A DNA stretch of 52,664 nucleotides from Nitriliruptor sp040882075 (GTDB lineage: Bacteria; Actinomycetota; Nitriliruptoria; Nitriliruptorales; Nitriliruptoraceae): the NCBI RefSeq assembly GCF_040882075.1, contig NZ_JBBEBZ010000228.1, forward strand, positions 1 to 52,664, in the 5' to 3' direction. The notes below the pieces were generated by a model that saw only the letters and a program-made list of their open reading frames with translations, was not told the origin of the DNA and made no database searches. Positions within the stretch are counted from its first letter, which is position 1. Each line of letters opens with the position of its first letter. The position numbers and the translations under genes are program-made. This document shows positions 15,314 to 23,295 of this stretch, in pieces.

Positions 15314-15430
15314 TCAGTCGCCCGAGATGAAGAACTGCCAGTCACCCTCCGCGGTGATGCCCAGGCGCCAGCCCAGCCACTGGCCGTCGGCGACGCCCGC
15401 CAACGAGGCCGATCGCCCGGCCAGGACCAT
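15314..15430 (-). CDS. Possible 38-residue ORF or gene remnant
   Basis: ATG at 15430 to TGA at 15314, convergent with purE. The product MVLAGRSASLAGVADGQWLG then WRLGITAEGDWQFFISGD has a well-formed C-terminus. An in-frame stop lies shortly upstream. It may be the preserved end of a decayed gene or a real small protein; AGGGGG just before the ATG could serve as ribosome site. No family recognised. Confidence 0.3.
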   Translation of the reverse strand: MVLAGRSASLAGVADGQWLGWRLGITAEGDWQFFISGD

Positions 15431-15634
15431 CTTCCCCCTGGCCGGGCGCCGGCGTCAGGGCCAAGGACCCTTGCCCGGGGCGCAGGCAGCGATGAGCATC
15501 TCGGTCCTGGCGGAGGAGCTATCCAGCGAGATGTCGGGACGCGAGCGCGGGTCGGGTGGGTGCCGCCGATCTCGCCCGTGGCCGGTGGTCGCCGTACGGT
15601 GCCGGGCCGACGCCGAGCGAGCCCGGAGCGAAGC

Positions 15635-16273
15635 ATGTCCGACGAGAACGAGTGGCTCCGCCTGACCCGTGAGGATCCCGGTCACTCCTCGTGGTACATC
15701 GAACGGATGCGCGCGAAGACCGCTGCCGGTGAGGACCTCGCCGGGGAAGCGCGGCTGATCGACGCGATGGTGTCTCGTGGGTCGCGCATCCTGGACGCCG
15801 GCTGCGGTCCCGGCAGGGTCGGCGCGTTCCTCACCGACGCGGGCCACGAGGTGGTCGGCGTCGACATCGACCCGGCCCTGATCGCCGCGGCCGAGGAGGA
15901 CCACCCGGGTCCTCGGTGGCTCGTCGACGATCTGTCGACCCTGGACCTGCCTTCGCGCGGCATCGACGAGGGGTTCGACGCGATCGTCTGCGCTGGCAAC
16001 GTCCTGACGTTCCTGGCGCCGGAGACCCACGTCGCGGTGCTCGCCAGCCTGCGCGCACACCTCCGTGGAGGCGGACGCCTCGTCGTCGGCTTCGGGACCG
16101 ACCGCGGCTACGAGGTCGACGACTTCCTCGAGGACGTGGGGTCCGCGGGTCTGGTCGTCGACGTCCTGCTGTCCACCTGGGACCTCCAGCCGTACGCGCA
16201 GGGCGACGGGTTCCTCGTGGCGATCCTGCGGCCCGAGCGTGAGGCGGGCACGACCGACGGCGACCCGACCTGA
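15635..16273 (+). CDS. Class I SAM-dependent methyltransferase
   Basis: 212 aa from ATG at 15635 (MSDENEWLRL) with GGAG upstream. Motif I ILDAGCGPGRVGAFLTDAGH and the acidic strand-2 end VVGVDIDPALI define the SAM-binding Rossmann fold; FDAIVCAGNVLTFL is motif IV. The N-terminal WYIERMR helix is typical of small-molecule methyltransferases. Substrate unknown. It stands alone after purE with no operon partner. Confidence 0.85.
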   Translation: MSDENEWLRLTREDPGHSSWYIERMRAKTAAGEDLAGEARLIDAMVSRGSRILDAGCGPGRVGAFLTDAGHEVVGVDIDPALIAAAEEDHPGPRWLVDDLSTLDLPSRGIDEGFDAIVCAGNVLTFLAPETHVAVLASLRAHLRGGGRLVVGFGTDRGYEVDDFLEDVGSAGLVVDVLLSTWDLQPYAQGDGFLVAILRPEREAGTTDGDPT

Positions 16274-16313
16274 TCGCCGACCACGCGTCGCGGACCGCGG
16301 TTCTCCGGCACCG

Positions 16314-16342
16314 GACCGGCTGAGCGGAGACCGGCTGAGCGG
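16314..16342. repeat. Two 14-base direct repeats
   Basis: GACCGGCTGAGCGG occurs at 16314-16327 and 16329-16342 with one base between, in the noncoding interval between the methyltransferase and the next membrane-protein gene. No function assigned. Confidence 0.65.
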
Positions 16343-16417
16343 GGGCGACCGGGCCGTGCGGCCGAGCCGAGGTCGCATCGCTCTCGAACCCCCGGTGTCC
16401 CCGACACCGGAGCCCCC

Positions 16418-16822
16418 GTGGCCGCCTCACCACCTCGCCTTCCTCGCCTCGTGCTCCGCGCGCTCTGTGCCGTGCTCCTCGCGACCCAAGGTGTGGTCCA
16501 CCTGCGGCCGTGGGCCAGTGGGTTCTCCGCGGTCCCCGTCATCGGCCCCCTGTTCCTGGCCGGTGTCGTGGCGGCGTTCGTCCTGGCGATCGCCGTCCTG
16601 ATCACCGACGACGTGCGGGTCCTGGCCGGCGGGGTGCTCCTGTCGCTCGGACAGCTCGTGGCGTTCACCGTCGCCAGCACCGTCGGGCTGTTCGGGTTCG
16701 CGACCGAGTTCACCCTGACGGGCGCCGAGGGCGCGGCGGTCTGGTCCGAACTGCTCGCGGTGCTCGTGCTCGTCGTCCTGGCTCGCTCCGGCCGACGCGG
16801 AACCGTCGTGGCCGCCGCCTGA
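16418..16822 (+). CDS. Small four-helix membrane protein
   Basis: 134 aa from GTG at 16418 with GGAG about six bases upstream. Four hydrophobic segments (about residues 10-26, 42-62, 67-90, 107-122) separated by short loops, no signal-peptidase site, and an Ala-rich end. The layout resembles small actinobacterial integral membrane proteins of unknown role. No motif recognised; likely monocistronic, ended by the hairpin at 16855. Confidence 0.7.
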   Translation: MAASPPRLPRLVLRALCAVLLATQGVVHLRPWASGFSAVPVIGPLFLAGVVAAFVLAIAVLITDDVRVLAGGVLLSLGQLVAFTVASTVGLFGFATEFTLTGAEGAAVWSELLAVLVLVVLARSGRRGTVVAAA

Positions 16823-16854
16823 GCCCAGGGTTCCCCGCGAGCGGCACCCACCGA

Positions 16855-16881
16855 GGAGCCCGGCCCCCTCGGCCGGGCTCC
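16855..16881 (+). terminator. GC-rich terminator hairpin
   Basis: GGAGCCCGGCC (16855-16865) and GGCCGGGCTCC (16871-16881) are perfect 11-base arms with a 5-base loop, 33 bases after the membrane-protein gene. No T-tract, as usual at this GC content. Confidence 0.7.
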
Positions 16882-17045
16882 CAGGCGTACGGACCCTGGC
16901 CGAACGGTCGCTCCCTCGGTCGAACGGGCCAAGCCGATGCGGTCGTCGGGGCGAACCACCCGCGACTCCGACGGCCCCGACGGCCGCGGACCACCGGCCG
17001 GTGACGGCCGGCGCACACCACGAACCACCACGAGGAGACCCCCTG

Positions 17046-18371
17046 ATGCGAGACCTGAGAAGGATGACGAGGACGATCGCCGCGGTGAGCGCCGCCGGCC
17101 TGGTGCTGGCGGCCTGCTCCACCGACGAGCCGGACACCGCTTCGACCGACACCGACGTCGAGGCGCCGGCCGACGAGGAGCCCACCGACGAGGAGCCCAC
17201 CGACGAGCCGACGACCGAGGACGAGCAAGCGTCGACGGACTTCGCGGTCGCCATCGAGAGCAGCGGCGACCCGTACGCCGACGCCAAGGCCGCCGCCCAC
17301 CACGTCCGTGAGGGAGCCAAGACGCTCTCCGGCGGGGTCATCGCGGCTGCCGGTTTCGAGGGCGGTGTCGACGACACGGCGACCGAGATCCGCGCGGGTC
17401 TGACCGGCCTGCTGCAGGAGCACGTCTACCTGGCCGGCTACGCCGTCGACGCGGCCTACAGCTTCGGTGCTGACAGCGGCGAGTTCGAGCTCGCGGCCGC
17501 AGCCCTCGACGAGAACTCGGTCGAGCTCGCCGACACCGTCGGCTCGGTCGCCGGTGACGAGAACCGCGAGGCGTTCCTCGAGCTGTGGCGCCAGCACATC
17601 GGCTTCTTCGTCGACTACGCGGTCGCCACGGCCGGGGACGACGAGGAGGGCAAGCAGCAGGCGCTCGACGACCTCCAGGGCTACACCGGTGACGCCGGCG
17701 CGTTCTTCGAGGAGATCACCGGTGGCGAGCTGCCGGCCGACGCCGTCACTGCCAACCTGCAGATGCACATCGACACGCTGGCCGCCGCCATCGACGGCTT
17801 CGCCGCTGGTGACGCGGGTGCGTTCGACTCGCTCAAGGAAGCGGCTGACCACGTGGTCGAGTCCGCGGCCATCCTCTCCGGCGGCATCGCGGCCGCGATC
17901 GACGCGGACGGTGCGACCGACTCCGAGGCGTCGCAGTTCCGCTCGGGCCTGACCGCCTCGCTCCAGGAGCACGTCTACCTCGCCGGCATCGCGGTCAAGA
18001 CCGCGTACGCCGAGGGTGCCGACAGCCCGGCGTTCGAGGCTGCAGCCGCCACGCTGGACCGCAACTCGGTCGAGCTCGCGGACGGTATCGGCCAGGTCGC
18101 TGGTGACGACAACCGCGACGCGTTCCTCGAGCTGTGGCGCCAGCACATCGGCTTCTTCGTCGACTACGCGGTCGCCACCGCCGGTGGTGACGAGCAGGCG
18201 CAGGTCCAGGCCATCGACGACCTCGAGGGCTACACCGGTGACGCCGGCGCCTTCTTCGAGGACGTGACCGGCGGCGAACTGCCCGCCGATGCGGTCGCCG
18301 AGAGCCTGCGTGGGCACATCTCCACGCTGGCCGGCGCGATCGACTCGCTGAACGCCGCCATCAACGGCTGA
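17046..18371 (+). CDS. Secreted lipoprotein of two near-identical helical repeats
   Basis: 441 aa from ATG at 17046 with GAGGAG upstream. Lipobox LAAC gives a lipid-anchored Cys near residue 23, followed by a Glu/Asp/Thr-rich linker and two copies of an all-helical domain of 183-codon period. Each copy has LTGLLQEHVYLAGYAV or LTASLQEHVYLAGIAV, LDxNSVELAD, LELWRQHIGFFVDYAVATAG and GYTGDAGAFFE. Conserved His in EHVYLA and RQHIGFF recall helical domains found in proteins annotated as copper-amine-oxidase-like. A cupredoxin gene follows. Metal or haem handling is a guess; no function is established. Confidence 0.82.
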   Translation: MRDLRRMTRTIAAVSAAGLVLAACSTDEPDTASTDTDVEAPADEEPTDEEPTDEPTTEDEQASTDFAVAIESSGDPYADAKAAAHHVREGAKTLSGGVIAAAGFEGGVDDTATEIRAGLTGLLQEHVYLAGYAVDAAYSFGADSGEFELAAAALDENSVELADTVGSVAGDENREAFLELWRQHIGFFVDYAVATAGDDEEGKQQALDDLQGYTGDAGAFFEEITGGELPADAVTANLQMHIDTLAAAIDGFAAGDAGAFDSLKEAADHVVESAAILSGGIAAAIDADGATDSEASQFRSGLTASLQEHVYLAGIAVKTAYAEGADSPAFEAAAATLDRNSVELADGIGQVAGDDNRDAFLELWRQHIGFFVDYAVATAGGDEQAQVQAIDDLEGYTGDAGAFFEDVTGGELPADAVAESLRGHISTLAGAIDSLNAAING

Positions 18372-18388
18372 GCACGAGGTTCCACCCG

Positions 18389-18422
18389 GAGGGCCCGCTC
18401 CCGTTCCACGGGGCGGGCCCTC
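18389..18422 (+). terminator. Terminator hairpin after the repeat lipoprotein gene
   Basis: GAGGGCCCGC (18389-18398) pairs with GCGGGCCCTC (18413-18422); pairing extends inward to 13 base pairs with one G-U. It lies 17 bases after the stop codon. Confidence 0.7.
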
Positions 18423-18474
18423 GCCTTCCGACACCACCCGCGTCGTGATACCACGACCGAACGAGGAGCCTCAC

Positions 18475-18921
18475 GTGCGAGCTCACGTGGTCACCCTGCT
18501 AGCCGTCGCTGCTCTGACCGTCGGTTGCGCGTCCGGACCGGACGAGACGGCCAGCGACGAACCCTCGAGTTCGGCTCCCGCCGCGCCGGACGTCGCGGAC
18601 GAGGACGCGACGTCGGAACCCGCCCCGACGGGTGCCCGCGTGACCGAGGAAGCCGGCGACGTCGAGATCGACATCAGCATGTTCAGCTTCGACGGCGACG
18701 TCGTCGAGATCACCGTCGGCCAGACGGTCACCTGGACCAACCAGGACGCCACCCGGCACACCGTCACGAGCGGCGTCGACGGCGAGCCGAACGGCACGTT
18801 CGAGGTCGCCTTCGCCGATCGCGGTGACACGGCCTCGGTGACCTTCGACGAGCCCGGCGAGTACCGCTACTTCTGTTCACCGCACAACTTCATGGTGGGG
18901 ACCGTGATCGTGACCGAGTGA
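18475..18921 (+). CDS. Plastocyanin-like blue-copper lipoprotein
   Basis: 148 aa from GTG at 18475 behind GAGGAG. Lipobox TVGC (Cys about residue 18), acidic linker, then a cupredoxin domain: the type 1 copper ligands are visible as His in DATRHTV, Cys and His in YFCSPH, and Met in NFMVGTV. Such proteins carry electrons or copper outside the membrane. It follows the helical-repeat lipoprotein, separated by a terminator, and lies 31 kb from the caa3 oxidase genes. Confidence 0.88.
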   Translation: MRAHVVTLLAVAALTVGCASGPDETASDEPSSSAPAAPDVADEDATSEPAPTGARVTEEAGDVEIDISMFSFDGDVVEITVGQTVTWTNQDATRHTVTSGVDGEPNGTFEVAFADRGDTASVTFDEPGEYRYFCSPHNFMVGTVIVTE

Positions 18922-18962
18922 CCCCGCCGCCGCGTGGTCGCTCACCGACCTCACCGATCTCG

Positions 18963-18978
18963 GCGGCCGTGTGGCCGC
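18963..18978 (+). terminator. Short hairpin after the cupredoxin gene
   Basis: GCGGCC-GTGT-GGCCGC, 6-base perfect arms and a 4-base loop, 41 bases after the stop codon. The rest of 18922-19135 shows nothing else. Confidence 0.4.
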
Positions 18979-19135
18979 TCAGGTCTGGTCATCTCTCGCT
19001 GGTCCCGCCCAACCGGGTGGCCGACGCCACCGAACCTCCCCCGACGGCCGCCGGCGTCCGCCGCTCTCGAGCATCCGTGAGAGCACGGGCCCACCCACGA
19101 GCCGCATCCGACGATCGACGACCGAGGTGGACCCC

Positions 19136-19489
19136 GTGACGACCCGAACCCGCACCACGACCATGAACCCCGTCCGACTGTTGCTCACGCTGACAGCCAT
19201 GACCGCGCTGATCGTCGTCCTGGCGCTCGCGAGCCCGGCTGCGGCGCAGTTCGTCGACCAGGGCCCGTCCGACACCGACACCGCGGCTGCGGATGATCAG
19301 GTCGACGACCAGGGCACCTCCGAGCAGGAGACCGCGCCGGTCGGCGGCGTCGACGCTGGCTTCGGCGGCGCGGCGATCGAGGACGGTGCCGGGCTCGGCG
19401 CTCCTCACGCCGCAGCGTTCGCGCTCCTGATCCTCGCTCTCGTCGGTCACCTCGCCAACGCCCGGCGGCTCGCACCCGTCCGCGCCTGA
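19136..19489 (+). CDS. Small secreted protein with C-terminal membrane anchor, sortase-linked
   Basis: 117 aa from GTG at 19136 (ATG at 19163 is an alternative nearer the signal peptide). Signal peptide ends at SPAAAQF; the mature part is acidic and low-complexity; the C-terminus is a hydrophobic segment (AAAFALLILALVGHLANARR) with a basic tail. That is the layout of a sortase substrate, but no LPxTG is present before the helix (the site reads GLGAPHA). The sortase gene follows after 5 bases, so the two are probably one unit. Confidence 0.6.
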   Translation: MTTRTRTTTMNPVRLLLTLTAMTALIVVLALASPAAAQFVDQGPSDTDTAAADDQVDDQGTSEQETAPVGGVDAGFGGAAIEDGAGLGAPHAAAFALLILALVGHLANARRLAPVRA

Positions 19490-19494
19490 GCCAG

Positions 19495-20349
19495 GTGACC
19501 GCGCCGCACGCCACCGCCGAGGGACCGGGGCCCATCGCCTCGCGTCTCTCGGCGCTGTCGTGCGTCACGGTCCTGATCGCCACGGTGCTGCTCTCGTGGA
19601 CCTCGACGCCCCCACCTGAAGCCCTCAGCACCGTCCCGACTTCGGCCACCTCCGTAGCGGTTCCTTGGTTCGAGGTCGATGCGCCCGCCCCGGTCCGGGT
19701 GCGGTCGGACGCGGTCGATATCGAGGCGACCACCATCCCGCTGGGCACGCGTGAGGACGGGGGCCTCGAGGTCCCCGACGATGCCTACACCGCGGGTTGG
19801 TTCACCGGGCGCTCCAGCCCCGGCGAGCGGGGACCTGCGGTGATCGTCGGACACGTCGACTCGCGCCAGGGTCCGGGCGCCTTCTGGGAGCTCCCCGACC
19901 TGGAGTCGGGCGATCGGGTCAGCGTCGAGCGCGAGGATGGGACCAGCGTCCACTGGCGTGTCGATCGCGTGGAGCAGCACCCGAAGGACGACTTCCCGAC
20001 CGACGAGGTCTACGGGTGGACCGAGGCGCCGACCCTGCGCCTGGTCACCTGCTCGGGGGCGTTCGACCGCGCCGCTCGGCGGTACGTCGACAACACCATC
20101 GTGTTCCTCGTCCTCGACGACACCCAGGACTTCGAGCCGACGCGGCTCGCGCCCACCGGTGTCGTGGGCCACACCGTGGCGCCGGAGGCCCGACCCCTCG
20201 GCTCGAGCGGCTCGAGGCCGGGTGGTGTGGCCGCGCGTCCGACCGACCCGACCTCCGGCGGGGACCGTCGTGTGCCCATCCTCCTCGCGGCGCTCAGCGT
20301 GCTCGGATCGTCGGGTCTACTCGCGCGGGAGTGGAGCGTGCGCGGGTAG
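19495..20349 (+). CDS. Class F sortase
   Basis: 284 aa from GTG at 19495. N-terminal membrane anchor (residues 20-35), then a sortase domain: GPAVIVGHVDS with catalytic His120, LRLVTCSGAFD with nucleophile Cys186, and Arg in RRYVDN. A second hydrophobic segment (PILLAALSVLGSSGLLA) near the C-terminus is unusual. Class F sortases of actinobacteria attach LPxTG proteins to the wall or act as housekeeping transpeptidases. The only clear LPxTG protein here is the hydrolase at 37939-39738. Confidence 0.88.
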   Translation: MTAPHATAEGPGPIASRLSALSCVTVLIATVLLSWTSTPPPEALSTVPTSATSVAVPWFEVDAPAPVRVRSDAVDIEATTIPLGTREDGGLEVPDDAYTAGWFTGRSSPGERGPAVIVGHVDSRQGPGAFWELPDLESGDRVSVEREDGTSVHWRVDRVEQHPKDDFPTDEVYGWTEAPTLRLVTCSGAFDRAARRYVDNTIVFLVLDDTQDFEPTRLAPTGVVGHTVAPEARPLGSSGSRPGGVAARPTDPTSGGDRRVPILLAALSVLGSSGLLAREWSVRG

Positions 20350-20386
20350 CCTCCGTGGCCGGGGACCGACGATCGGGAGCGGCCGC

Positions 20387-20791
20387 GTGAGCCAGTCCCG
20401 GATCCTGCACGTCGACGACGATGCGGACATCCGCTTCCTCGTCGAGCTGACCCTCGACCAGTCACCCGATCTCGAGTTGCGCTCGTACGCGTCCGGGGGC
20501 GAGGCCCTCGCAGCGGCCCGGGAGGATCCGCCCGACCTGGCGCTCGTCGACGTCATGATGCCCGGCATGGATGGCATCAGCCTGGCTGCGGCCTTCCGCG
20601 AGACGCCCGGCTTGGCCGCCGTCCCGATCATCTTCGTGACCGCGAAGGCCTACCCCGACGAGGTTGCACGCCTGCGCGAGAACGGCGCCGCGGACGTCAT
20701 CGTCAAGCCGTTCGACCTCGCGGCACTCGAGGCTTCCGTCCGGCGGATCCTGGCCCGGCCCGACGGCGGAGGGGCCGGGGAGAGCAGGTGA
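20387..20791 (+). CDS. Single-domain response regulator (CheY-like receiver)
   Basis: 134 aa from GTG at 20387 with GGGAG seven bases upstream. Complete receiver: acidic pocket HVDDDAD, phospho-acceptor Asp in LALVDVMMPGMDG, switch Thr in IIFVTAKA, Lys in VIVKPFD. No output domain and no histidine kinase gene nearby, so it must act through protein contacts or a distant kinase. Overlaps the glutaminase gene by GTGA. Confidence 0.9.
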   Translation: MSQSRILHVDDDADIRFLVELTLDQSPDLELRSYASGGEALAAAREDPPDLALVDVMMPGMDGISLAAAFRETPGLAAVPIIFVTAKAYPDEVARLRENGAADVIVKPFDLAALEASVRRILARPDGGGAGESR

Positions 20792-21930
20792 GCGCCGACG
20801 GCCGTCGGGCCGACCTACCGCTGATCCGCCCTACCGCTGATCCGCCGTCGTCCGGCCGTGGCCAGCGGGTGCGAGGGCGCGGAGCTGCCGCTTGGCTGGT
20901 GCCTCCCCGACGAGAGCACGCAGACGTGGTCGCCGACACCCACCCCGAGCAGGTCTCCGCGCACGGCGAAACGCCGACCGAGGACGCCGAGAGCGATCAG
21001 AAGGACATCGACACCCACCTGCGCGAGATCGCGGAGATCGCCCGCCCGACGGCCGACGAGGGCCACGTGGCCGAGCACGAGGACGCTCTCGGCGGGGCCG
21101 ACCCGAACGGGTTCGCGATCGCTCTCATCGAGAACGACGGGACCGAGCACCTCGAGGGGGACGTCGACCAGGTGTTCCCGATCCAGAGCATCTCGAAGGC
21201 CTTCGCGCTCACTCTCGCGATGCAGAAGGTCGATCGCGTCTCCGCCGTCGCCGACGAGATCTGGGCGCGCATCGGTCGGGAACCGTCGGGTGACCCGTTC
21301 AACTCGCTCGTCCAGCTCGAGCACGAGAAGGGGATCCCCCGCAACCCGATGATCAACGCGGGTGCGCTCGTGGTCGACGACATCCTGCTCGACCACTGCT
21401 CGGACCCCACCGCGGAGATCACGGCGCTGGTCAGCGAGCTCGCGGGAGGTGACATCGGGACCAACCACGAGGTCGCGCAGATGGAACGCGACACCTCGCA
21501 CCGCAACCTCGCGGTGGCCAACCTGATGGCGGACTTCGGCAACATCCGTAACCCCGTCGACGAGGTGCTCGCGCTGTACGTCCACCAGTGCTCGTTGTCC
21601 ATGTCGACCCGGCAGCTGGCGCGCGCGGTCCGCTTCCTGTCCAACGACGGGGTCGACCCCGCCAGTGGGAAGCGCGTGCTGTCGGACGGGCTCGCCCGCC
21701 GGGTGACGGCGCTGATGTTGACCTGTGGCACCTACGACGCTGCTGGGGCCTTCGCGTTCGACGTCGGTCTGCCGTGCAAGAGCGGGGTCGCCGGCGCGAT
21801 CATGGCGGTGGTCCCGAACCGTCTGGGCGCCGCGGTGTGGTCGCCCGCCCTCGACGACACGGGCAACTCACACGCCGGGCGCGTGGCGCTGCACCACCTC
21901 GCCGAGCGGTTCGACCTGTCGATCTTCTGA
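20788..21930 (+). CDS. glsA: Glutaminase (beta-lactamase-fold, GlsA type)
   Basis: 380 aa from GTG at 20788, or about 334 aa from GTG at 20926 if the Arg/Pro-rich N-terminal extension is not translated; the family is normally near 310. Catalytic Ser-x-x-Lys in FPIQSISKAFAL, then PRNPMINAGALV and the later GTYDAAGAFAFDVGLPCKSG and GVAGAIMAVVP. Hydrolyses glutamine to glutamate and ammonia in the cytoplasm. The upstream start overlaps the response regulator, arguing for coupling; the extension shows no domain. Confidence 0.92.
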   Translation: MSADGRRADLPLIRPTADPPSSGRGQRVRGRGAAAWLVPPRREHADVVADTHPEQVSAHGETPTEDAESDQKDIDTHLREIAEIARPTADEGHVAEHEDALGGADPNGFAIALIENDGTEHLEGDVDQVFPIQSISKAFALTLAMQKVDRVSAVADEIWARIGREPSGDPFNSLVQLEHEKGIPRNPMINAGALVVDDILLDHCSDPTAEITALVSELAGGDIGTNHEVAQMERDTSHRNLAVANLMADFGNIRNPVDEVLALYVHQCSLSMSTRQLARAVRFLSNDGVDPASGKRVLSDGLARRVTALMLTCGTYDAAGAFAFDVGLPCKSGVAGAIMAVVPNRLGAAVWSPALDDTGNSHAGRVALHHLAERFDLSIF

Positions 21931-21957
21931 GCACGCCGGTCCCGGTACGGTCCACGC

Positions 21958-22755
21958 GTGCTCGGGACCCTGCTCAACGGTGGCGCGATCGTCGTCGGCG
22001 CCCTGGCCGGATCCCTGCTCGGGGACCGGCTGCCGACGCGTGTCCGAACCGGGACGACCGACGTGGTCGGGGTGTTCGTGCTGGTGCTCGGCGTCTCCGA
22101 CGCGCTGGAGACCTTCTCGCCCGAGCTGCGTGCCGCGGTCGGTCCGGCGGCCGTGCTGGTCGTGCTCGGTGCCCTCGTGCTCGGGGGGATGCTCGGGGAG
22201 TTGGTCGACATCGAGGCGCGGCTCGCCTGGGTGGGTGAGCGGCTGCGGGACCGCGTCCTCGGCGCGCCGCCCGGCGGTGAGTTCGAGCTCGCCCCCGAAC
22301 CCTCGGGGCCGGACCGGGACGTCCTCGAGCATCCGCTCGGGGCGAGCGACCCGCGGCACCGGTTCGTCGAGGGTTTCGTCATCACCACGATGATCGTCTG
22401 CGTCGGACCGCTGGCCATCATCGGGTCGCTCCAGGACGGCCTGTCGGGTGACATCGAGCTCCTGGCGGTCAAGGCGGTGCTCGACGGCTCGATCGCCTTG
22501 GCGTTCGCATCGGCGCTCGGCATCGGGGTCGCGTTCGCCGCGCTCCCGTTGCTCGTGCTGCAGGGCACGATCACCCTGGCCGCTGCGGCCATCGCGCCCG
22601 CCCTCACCGAGCCGATGTTGCTCGCGCTCACCGCGACCGGTGGCGTCCTCGTCGCGGCACTCGGGCTGCGGTTGCTCGAGGTACGTGCCGTCCGGGTGGC
22701 CAACCTCCTGCCCGCGTTGGTGCTGGCCCCGGTGGCCGCGTCGCTGTTGAGCTGA
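21958..22755 (+). CDS. DUF554-family membrane protein
   Basis: 265 aa from GTG at 21958, with no clear ribosome site. MLGTLLNGGAIVVGALAGSL and GVFVLVLGVSDALETF match the DUF554 (YdfK-like) family, with about seven membrane helices. A cytoplasmic Pro/Glu-rich loop (residues 100-135) interrupts the fold and is longer than I expect. Function of the family is unknown. Confidence 0.88.
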   Translation: MLGTLLNGGAIVVGALAGSLLGDRLPTRVRTGTTDVVGVFVLVLGVSDALETFSPELRAAVGPAAVLVVLGALVLGGMLGELVDIEARLAWVGERLRDRVLGAPPGGEFELAPEPSGPDRDVLEHPLGASDPRHRFVEGFVITTMIVCVGPLAIIGSLQDGLSGDIELLAVKAVLDGSIALAFASALGIGVAFAALPLLVLQGTITLAAAAIAPALTEPMLLALTATGGVLVAALGLRLLEVRAVRVANLLPALVLAPVAASLLS

Positions 22756-22785
22756 CGCGCCGGCAGCCCGGTGCCGGGCCGCGCG

Positions 22786-23295
22786 TCAGACGACCTCGAT
22801 GCGGGCGGCGGTGATGCGACCGTCGGCGAGCTCGAGCACGCCGACGGTGCGGTGGGGTTGCTGGCGTCGCTCCGTCGGTGATCCGGGGTTGAACAGCAGC
22901 TGCCCGTCGATGCCGGGAGCGTTCCACGGGACGTGGCTGTGGCCGAAGATGGCCACAGCGCAGGTCGGGAACCGCTCGTGCAGGCGCTGCTCGCGACCCC
23001 TCGTCGGACCGCTGTCGTGGATCATCCCGACCCGCACGCCGCCCAGCTCCAGCTCGAGGGTCTCGGGCAGGTCGCCGGCGAGCTCGGGGTCGTTGTTGCC
23101 GAGCACGGCGTGGACCGGCGCGTCCGCCGCGGCGGCGATCGCCTCGAGGTGCTCGGCCTGCGTGATGTCGCCGGCGTGGAGCACGACGTCGGCGGTGCGG
23201 AGCAGCTCGACGGCGGCGTCGGGCAGGGTGCGGTTCGGCCACGCCCGCTTCAGGTGGGTGTCCGCCACCACCACGACCCGGAGCGGATCGTTCAC
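22786..23295 (-). CDS. YfcE/MJ0936-type metallophosphoesterase
   Basis: 169 aa from GTG at 23295, overlapping the LCP gene stop by 4 bases. Calcineurin-like motifs in order: VVADTHLK, LHAGDIT, VLGNNDPE, MIHDSG and FGHSHVP, supplying the two-metal site. The ending FNPGSPTERR is diagnostic of the YfcE subgroup, which hydrolyses phosphodiesters in vitro; physiological substrate unknown. Third gene of a tightly overlapping minus-strand set. Confidence 0.9.
   Translation of the reverse strand: MNDPLRVVVVADTHLKRAWPNRTLPDAAVELLRTADVVLHAGDITQAEHLEAIAAAADAPVHAVLGNNDPELAGDLPETLELELGGVRVGMIHDSGPTRGREQRLHERFPTCAVAIFGHSHVPWNAPGIDGQLLFNPGSPTERRQQPHRTVGVLELADGRITAARIEVV

Noticed and set aside
16710..18437. 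575-codon minus-strand frame over the repeat lipoprotein
   Set aside because: Antisense of a coding gene; its apparent internal repeats are just the complement of the lipoprotein duplication.
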